Of a stretch of DNA of 5,751 bases, positions 1 to 4,900 are shown in pieces; position 1 is the first letter of the stretch, and each line of letters opens with the position of its first letter. The position numbers and the translations under genes were made by a program. A model generated the notes under the pieces. That model was not told where the DNA came from, ran no database searches, and saw only the letters and a program-made list of their open reading frames with translations. This stretch comes from Victivallales bacterium. GTDB taxonomy: Bacteria; Verrucomicrobiota; Lentisphaeria; Oligosphaerales; Oligosphaeraceae. The stretch spans positions 1 through 5,751 of the forward strand of contig JAFYGL010000457.1 of the NCBI GenBank assembly GCA_017543165.1, written 5' to 3'.

Positions 1-35
1 ACTGTGGACTGTGGACGGCACAGTCCACACTGTGG
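1..35. repeat. Short actgtgg repeats with a perfect 11-bp hairpin
   Basis: Three copies of the heptamer actgtgg lie at 1-7, 8-14 and 29-35. Bases 3-13 (tgtggactgtg) are perfectly complementary to 19-29 (cacagtccaca), leaving a 5-nt loop. The stem lies six bases beyond the stop codon of the minus-strand sigma factor gene, so in that direction it could act as a transcription terminator. Any T-tract needed for intrinsic termination would lie outside the window. It could equally be the edge of a larger dispersed repeat running out of the window to the left. The repeats and pairing are seen directly; the terminator role is inferred. Confidence 0.6.
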
Positions 36-605
36 CTAGTTGTCTTCGCGCTCCATATTGCTGATGATTGCGGCCAGGCGTTCAAGGCAACGATGGACCG
101 ACACATTGACAAAGCCCGCGTCCACACCCAGCGTGGCCATGACGACTTTTGTGGGCACGTCTTCAATGAAGCGCATTACAAAGGTGTCGTTGGCCTTTTG
201 GGATGGGTAGCGCCTGTACAATTGTTCAATGCCGCTGTATATCAGCGCACGGATTTCCTTTATTTCAAGTTCCCTGTCAATGTGGCATCCATTGTTCTCA
301 AGCCTCTGGACGAGGTCTTTTTCCTCAATTGGAATGGCATTGCGGCGGTTCTTGCGCCAGGTGTCAATGGCGGTATTGTGCGCGATGCGGGCAATATAGC
401 CCTGGAGTGTGCCTTTTGAGGGCTCGAAGCCGATGCTCTTGCTCTTCCAGCACTTGATTGCCACCTCCTGTACCAGGTCCAGGCAGCTGTCGTGGTCCAT
501 GCCAAGACGCTTGCCTATTTCAATGATAAGTCCCTTGTTCTCATAAACTTCCTCTGGTGTGACTGGACGGCGTGCATTGTTTTTCTCAGTGGCTTCTTTT
601 TTCAT
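36..605 (-). CDS. RNA polymerase sigma factor, sigma-70 family (ECF-like)
   Basis: The product is a 189-residue sigma factor, a dissociable RNA polymerase subunit that recognises promoters. Region 2 spans about residues 23-90: the DLVQEV core-binding helix is at 43-48, followed by GTLQGYIARIAHNTAIDTWRK (about 65-85), the usual helix contacting and melting the -10 element. Region 4 lies at about 141-182, with a helix-turn-helix around TKVVMATLGVDAG and the closing VHRCLERLA helix. The two-domain layout and length fit ECF-type factors. The ATG at 603-605 is chosen because AAGGA (614-618) lies 8 nt upstream. An in-frame ATG at 663-665 would add 20 residues but has no ribosome binding site and lies outside the conserved domain. 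No anti-sigma gene is visible beside it, so its control is unknown. The gene is transcribed away from the prepilin-like gene and the repeat element. The family call is firm; the regulon is unknown. Confidence 0.88.
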   Translation of the reverse strand: MKKEATEKNNARRPVTPEEVYENKGLIIEIGKRLGMDHDSCLDLVQEVAIKCWKSKSIGFEPSKGTLQGYIARIAHNTAIDTWRKNRRNAIPIEEKDLVQRLENNGCHIDRELEIKEIRALIYSGIEQLYRRYPSQKANDTFVMRFIEDVPTKVVMATLGVDAGFVNVSVHRCLERLAAIISNMEREDN

Positions 606-612
606 AGTGCAG

Positions 613-618
613 TTCCTT
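613..618 (-). promoter_or_regulatory. Ribosome binding site of the sigma factor gene
   Basis: On the minus strand this reads AAGGAA, with 8 nt between AAGGA and the ATG at 603-605. It decides the start codon: the longer in-frame ATG at 663-665 is preceded by an AT-rich stretch with no purine-rich motif. Confidence 0.65.
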
Positions 619-749
619 GTGTTTTGTGGTTCGTTGACTTGTGATAGTTTTTTGAAAACTGCCATATTTTAGCAATGATACTGTCATGTTTTTGTTTACA
701 TTATCTTGGGGCAGCTGTTTTTAGTGGCAATTTATGTTTGCAAAATGGC

Positions 750-934
750 GGACAAAAGGGACAAAAGGGACAAAAGGGACAAAAGGGACAAAAGGGACGA
801 AAGGGACGAAAGGGACAAAAGGGACAAAAGGGACAAAAGGGACAAAAGGGACAAAAGGGACGAAAGGGACGAAAGGGACGAAAGGGACGAAGGGACGAAG
901 GGACGAAAGGGACGAAAAGGGACGAAAAAAAAGG
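750..934 (+). repeat. Tandem GGGAC(A/G)AAA array, about 20 units
   Basis: The unit is mostly 9 bases (ggacaaaag or ggacgaaag), with 8-, 9-, 10- and longer-base variants near the right end. Reading left to right there are 5 A-type units, 2 G-type, 5 A-type, 3 G-type, two 8-base ggacgaag units, one G-type, one 10-base unit, and a last unit with a long A run. The 5A-2G-5A-3G order suggests that a seven-unit block was duplicated, on top of single-unit slippage. There are 19 GGG runs separated by 5-7 bases, which satisfies the standard G-quadruplex pattern on the plus strand. All frames are open through the main 9-base part and would give low-complexity peptides such as (GQK)n or (TKG)n, but there is no ribosome binding site. 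Function is unknown. Confidence 0.95.
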
Positions 935-968
935 ACCACAGGAACTATTGATTAGTCCCTGTAGTCCT
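932..968 (+). other. Hairpin tip joining the two facing arrays
   Basis: Positions 932-946 can pair with 954-968 at 13 of 15 positions, leaving the 7-base loop attgatt (947-953). The two mismatches are C937/A963 and A943/C957. Outside this tip, GGGAC cores of the left array fall opposite GTCCC cores of the right array. For example, 919-923 faces 972-976, 909-913 faces 980-984, and 900-904 faces 988-992. The flanking arrays therefore read as the two arms of one large imperfect inverted repeat. Whether it forms in RNA or DNA is inferred. Confidence 0.75.
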
Positions 969-1028
969 GTAGTCCCTTAGTCCCTTAGTCCCTTAGTCCC
1001 TTTGGTCCCTTTGGTCCCTTTGGTCCCT
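953..1028 (+). repeat. Tandem TAGTCCCT / TTGGTCCCT array, 9 units
   Basis: The units are tagtccctg (953-961), tagtcctg (962-969), four identical tagtccct copies (970-1001) and three identical ttggtccct copies (1002-1028). Each carries GTCC(C), the reverse complement of the GGGAC core of the left array, so the two arrays face each other. Identical units are clustered, which indicates local expansion or homogenisation. On the minus strand the closely spaced GGG runs also fit a G-quadruplex pattern. It ends about 113 bases before the start codon of the prepilin-like gene, so it may lie in that gene's upstream control region. Function is unknown. Confidence 0.93.
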
Positions 1029-1032
1029 GGCA

Positions 1033-1057
1033 GGGGCAGCAAAATTTTTCCTGCCCC
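1033..1057. other. Short GC-rich inverted repeat
   Basis: ggggcag (1033-1039) is complementary to ctgcccc (1051-1057) around an 11-base spacer that is itself AT-palindromic (aaaa/tttt). There is no T-run directly after the stem on the plus strand, so it does not look like a standard intrinsic terminator. It may be the outer base of the repeat element, a protein binding site, or chance. Confidence 0.45.
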
Positions 1058-1059
1058 CC

Positions 1060-1087
1060 TTGCGTTATGGATAAAGTTTGGGATAAT
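1060..1087 (+). promoter_or_regulatory. Weak candidate promoter of the prepilin-like gene
   Basis: GATAAT at 1082-1087 matches five of six bases of the classical -10 box. TTGCGT at 1060-1065 keeps only the TTG of the -35 box, with a 16-base spacer. It lies in the AT-rich stretch just upstream of the gene. If used, it would place the 750-1028 repeat array directly upstream of RNA polymerase rather than inside the transcript. This is a sequence match only. Confidence 0.28.
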
Positions 1088-1129
1088 TAAGAAAAATTGG
1101 ATTTTGTTTTAATTGAGCATAGCAAAACA

Positions 1130-1135
1130 AGAAGG
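1130..1135 (+). promoter_or_regulatory. Ribosome binding site of the prepilin-like gene
   Basis: AGAAGG lies 6 bases before the ATG at 1142-1144. It supports this start over an in-frame TTG at 1097, which would add 15 residues in front of the prepilin leader and move the cleavage motif away from the N-terminus. Confidence 0.7.
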
Positions 1136-1141
1136 CATTTT

Positions 1142-1882
1142 ATGAAGAAGTCGTTTACATTAATTGAATTACTGGTTGTCATTGCGATTATTGCCATCCT
1201 GGCGGCAATGCTGCTTCCTGCCTTAAGCAAGGCGAGGGAGAAGGCAAGAGCCTCGAGTTGCACATCTAACCTTAAGCAGATTATTCTTTCGCTTACCATG
1301 TATGCTGATGACAATGAGGGCAAGATTCCAATGCATTACGGCAAAAGCACTTCAAATAGCGACAAGTATTGGACTGTCGCAATAAGGGACACTAATTACT
1401 TAAATGACACCAATGTTCTTTGCTGCCCCAGCATCAAGCCATTCAAGTACATTAGCGAAAGCAGGACATACGGCCTGCGCACTGGTAATGACGCCGTGTA
1501 TAGCAAGCAATTCTCGATGCACGTGTCTCCAATGATAGTTGCAGCAGGCGCTAGGCAACCAGCATCAGTAGGGCAGCCTAGTGTACTCAAGTATGCACAG
1601 CCTTCTGATGTTATAATGGTTTCTGATACAATCCGCAATCACACTAGCGATGACGGCCCAATACAGTGGTACTATTCTGGTTGCTACGATGCCACATATA
1701 CAGGCACTGGCGCGGGGCTTATGTGCGCTGTCCACAAAGATGATACAGTTAACAGCGCCTTTGCCGACGGGCATGTCATGGCGGCTGGAGCCAAGGAAAT
1801 CCATGCTTCATGGACGCGGTATTACATAACATTTTCTACTCTTACTCCTCACGCCACTGGAACTATTAGCTTTGGTTTCTGA
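1142..1882 (+). CDS. Prepilin-type N-terminal domain / H-X-DG protein (type II secretion pseudopilin-like)
   Basis: The 246-residue product starts with a type IV prepilin-like leader, [10 protein letters not shown] short basic stretch is followed by a hydrophobic helix (about residues 7-28) with the conserved Glu at +5 of the mature protein (E9). Such proteins are normally cut and N-methylated by prepilin peptidase and held in the inner membrane or assembled into pseudopilus-like fibres. The position before the cut is Ser4, where classical prepilins have Gly. The body is soluble and predicted beta-rich. It contains a [10 protein letters not shown] segment (154-163) and, near the C-terminus, His198 with Asp209-Gly210 in an AFADGHV context, matching the processing-associated H-X9-DG domain except that ten residues, not nine, separate His and Asp. 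Lentisphaerota and Planctomycetota carry many stand-alone paralogues of unknown role. No secretion or pilus machinery genes are nearby. The family call is confident; a role in secretion or surface display is inference. Confidence 0.9.
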   Translation: MKKSFTLIELLVVIAIIAILAAMLLPALSKAREKARASSCTSNLKQIILSLTMYADDNEGKIPMHYGKSTSNSDKYWTVAIRDTNYLNDTNVLCCPSIKPFKYISESRTYGLRTGNDAVYSKQFSMHVSPMIVAAGARQPASVGQPSVLKYAQPSDVIMVSDTIRNHTSDDGPIQWYYSGCYDATYTGTGAGLMCAVHKDDTVNSAFADGHVMAAGAKEIHASWTRYYITFSTLTPHATGTISFGF

Positions 1883-1917
1883 TTGACTTGATGCATTTGA
1901 AGTTGAGGTCTTGAATT

Positions 1918-1977
1918 GGGGCTGTCGCAAAACCAGATACCTGGATACCTGGTTTTGCAACAGCCCTGTTGTTTTTA
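1918..1977 (+). terminator. Strong rho-independent terminator-like hairpin
   Basis: gggctgt (1919-1925) pairs with acagccc (1960-1966). After one mismatch, gcaaaaccag (1927-1936) pairs with ctggttttgc (1949-1958). The loop lies inside a tandem direct repeat of atacctgg (1937-1944 and 1945-1952). The stem is followed by a T-rich tract, tgttgttttt. It begins 36 bases after the prepilin-like stop codon and ends before the next ribosome binding site, so it should separate the two transcription units. The long, near-perfect arms could also be a small mobile repeat or the remnant ends of an insertion element, reused as a terminator. Confidence 0.8.
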
Positions 1978-1983
1978 TAAAAC

Positions 1984-1988
1984 AGGAG
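1984..1988 (+). promoter_or_regulatory. Ribosome binding site of the large hydrolase-like gene
   Basis: AGGAG lies 8 bases before the ATG at 1997-1999. A second ATG at 1992-1994 is only 3 bases away and reads ATG CAA TGA, its stop overlapping the real start, so the 1997 start is preferred. It begins a good signal peptide and a frame that stays open to the window edge. Confidence 0.75.
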
Positions 1989-1996
1989 TATATGCA

Positions 1997-4900
1997 ATGA
2001 AACGAGTTTTGTTCTTTGCCTTGTCAATCTGCGGTCTTTTTGCATTTGCCGCCGAGAATCTTATCAAGAATGGTGATGCCGCTGGCGGCGCCTCGCCGTT
2101 CAAGGGGCTGGAGATAAGCGACAATGGCCCTGATGGCGGAAAATGCTTTGTCGCCAATGGCAAAGGCCCGATATTCCTGGGCACGGATTTCATTGAAATC
2201 GAACCAGATGGCACCTACGAGATCAGCGCGGATTTCTGCGGAGAGGGGGACAGCAAGGCGAACCGCGTGGATTTCGGCCTGGCGCTGTATGACAGTAAAA
2301 AGCAACTGATTGCCCATTCCCAGATGGCTGCCGTGCCTGACAGCGGCGCCGAATTGGTGGAGGCACTTCCAAAAGGCGGCAAGAACCTGAAGGTCAAGGG
2401 CGCTGGAGACTGGGAGACATTGGCGAAGAAAGGCGCGAGAATCATTGCCTTGGGCGCGAAGGACGACTTCTCCGATTTGCCAAACAGGACTCTTTGCTAC
2501 TACATCAAGAAGCAGGTGCGGGAAGGCGACGTCATCAGCATTGAACTTTCCTATCCCTCATACCACGCTTGCGCCGCTGGCACCAAGGTGCGCCTGCACA
2601 GGGATGGCGGCTACCAGTGGAGCCTGCTTGAATTCCATGCCATGGCAAACAACTGGAAGTCCTTCAAGGGACGCATCAGCGGCATGGCCGCCAGCGGCAC
2701 GCCCAAGAACCAGTTCTGGAGAAGCGCCAAGTACGCCCGCCTTGCCTTCGGAGTGCGCAAGGACCAGAAGGTGTATGTGAACAAGATAAGCCTGGTGCGT
2801 GTGGATGAGGCGCCCGAAGGCATGGTTTCCTCCAGCAAGGCGCTTGTCACTGCTGGCGACGCAGGCATCATCACCACGCCAGTGGCGTCCTGGCCACGCC
2901 GCCGTTTCCTCCAGAAGGCGGACGGTACCATAGTAATCGAGGCCGAGTGCCCCTGGGACTTCAGTTCTTCCAAACTGGACGTTTCCTCCGTCTGCTCCGA
3001 GGCAGGCTGCGGCAATGGCGGCTATCTGCGCCACAGCAAGAATGGCTTCTATCCCATCAAGGTCGAGAAGGCTGGCGAATACCAATTCTTCTACAGGCAG
3101 AAAATGCCTTTTGCCGCGGAATGGTGCCACACATTTGTGCTGGATGGCACATCAGTCCGCGTGACAGACAGCAATCCCGCCAACTTTGTGGAATTCAGCA
3201 ACTGGAACTGGCATGCGGCAAACAAGGTGCAGCTGACGGCTGGCGAGCATACCATAAACTTTGATTTCCAGGGCGGGCCATTCCTGGACCAGTTTGCAAT
3301 CATTCCAGTCGGCAGCGGTCTTGAGCCGAAGGGCACAGCGCCCATGGTCGCGCAGTTCGCAAACGAAGGTCTTTCTGGCGAAGCGGTTTACGGCGGTTTC
3401 ATGGCGGGGCCGCGCTACAGCAATGCGGTGCTGAACTACAAGGTCAGCGGCAAGGGCGGCGTCAAGGTCAGCGCCTCATTGGACAATGGCGCAAAGTGGT
3501 TCCCAGTGGCGTCTGGAGACAAACTGCCAGACTGCAAGCAGAACACTGAACTGCTTGTCAAGGTGGCGATGGACAGCAAGAATCCTGCTGAAATCCCTGT
3601 GATTGAGAATCTGAAGGTGGATTATTTCGTCTCCACAGAACTGCCTCCAGAAAAGAGCCGCATCGACAAGGCAATGGAGGCAAGCAGCGGAAAACTGGAA
3701 CTGCAACCCGCAAAGTGGACTGGACTGCGCTGGAAGGGCGAAAAACTCTGCTTCTCAAATCCATTGACGCCTGGCAAGGACGGCGCCATCTTCGCAAGAA
3801 TCACCGATGCGGACAATATGGTGCTGGCGCCTGCGGAACGCTCCTGGCTGGAAAAGGACGACCGCATCGGCGGCGCGACAGTCCTGCACCAGGGACGCCT
3901 CAACAGCAATCTGGTGGCATTTGACTTCACAATCGCCAGGACTGGCAAATACCGCCCATATTTCCTCATGCGCACATATCTGCCTTCCACTGCCATCATA
4001 ATGGAATTCAACAGGCCCGAAAACGCCTACATGAAGTATGGCTACAGCATTGACAACAAGAAGACAGACATCAGCGGCGGCGGCTCTGGCGCACCTGGCC
4101 ACCGTGGCGCATACTACAGGGGCGAATACTACTGGTGCGGCGGCAATCCAGTGGAACTGACGGCTGGCGAGCATTGCCTGCGCATGCTCTGGGGCATGCA
4201 CTACATGAACTGCGCCGCAGTCGCGCTGGTGCCAGAAGGCGAAAAGGCCAAGGCGCCCGAAAGCATCGCCATGCCCAAGACTTCTACCAGAAAGATCAGC
4301 ACCAAGGCAGTTGTGGACTACGCTGAAATCAGCGGTCGCCTCTTGTCTGTTTCCTGCGAGAACAGCAGGGTCAAGTGCACATTCGAGATCTCATTCGACG
4401 GCGGCAGGACGTTCAACGCGCTGCCGAATCTGCCTTTGAAGAACCGCAGGGACTTCATCATCAGGGCGCGCTTCGAAGGGCAGGGCGCTATTCCGAAGGT
4501 GACCGCCAATGTGGCCACCAGCGCGGCCATCGCCGTCGGAGACAAGGACCAGAAACTGCTGTTCGACCGCACCACGGGCAACCTCCAGGGCTACTTCCTG
4601 GCGAATGGAATGTCAATCATGCCTGAAAGCTGCAATCTGCCTTTGTTCAACTTCCAGATAGGCACGAAGAAGACAGGCTATCGCCAGGTGGCGCCAGAGG
4701 CGGGCAACCTCATTGAGCGCAGCGCCCGCAAGGAAGGCAAGAAGCAAATCCTGGAACTCAAGTACGCCCTCTGCAACGAGCAGGTCACGGCAAGCGTGAA
4801 ACTCACCGTTGAGGAAGGCCAGATACCATATTGGGAACTGACTGTGGACAATGCCTCCAAGGAGGACATAAGGCACATCACATTCCCCGTATTCCGCGAT

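Larger units (their letters stand above)
606..1141. other. Divergent intergenic region dominated by a repeat element
   Basis: This stretch separates the minus-strand sigma gene from the plus-strand prepilin-like gene. Positions 606-749 are AT-rich and should contain the sigma gene promoter, but I found no convincing -35/-10 pair there. Positions 750-1028 are two facing tandem repeat arrays, described separately. Positions 1029-1141 contain a small GC-rich inverted repeat, a weak promoter candidate and the ribosome binding site of the prepilin-like gene. Several frames stay open through the array only because its main unit is 9 bases long; none looks like a real gene. Confidence 0.75.

Noticed and set aside
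93..419. Plus-strand ORF antisense to the sigma factor
   Set aside because: It overlaps the well-supported sigma-70 domains on the other strand and shows no recognisable domain or ribosome binding site.
606..665. Extended sigma factor start at the ATG at 663-665
   Set aside because: It has no ribosome binding site, while the ATG at 603-605 has AAGGA at good spacing. The extra 20 residues are outside the conserved domain.
675..980. Plus-strand ORF with collagen-like (GQK/GRK)n repeats through the array
   Set aside because: It has no ribosome binding site, and all three forward frames and the reverse frame are open simply because the unit is 9 bases. The repeat peptides are a by-product of the DNA repeat.
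750..1028. CRISPR array
   Set aside because: Units are 8-10 bases with no unique spacers, and no cas genes are present.
1097..1141. Upstream TTG start for the prepilin-like protein
   Set aside because: It would put 15 residues with charged and polar content before the prepilin leader, and the ATG at 1142 has a good ribosome binding site.
1997..2059. Lipoprotein signal (Cys12) for the large protein
   Set aside because: The residues before Cys12 (LSI) do not fit a lipobox, which needs a small residue at -1. The AFA/A site at 16-19 fits a type I signal peptide better.
2558..3130. 190-codon minus-strand ORF inside the large gene
   Set aside because: It is a shadow of the GC-rich coding frame on the plus strand, with no recognisable domain.
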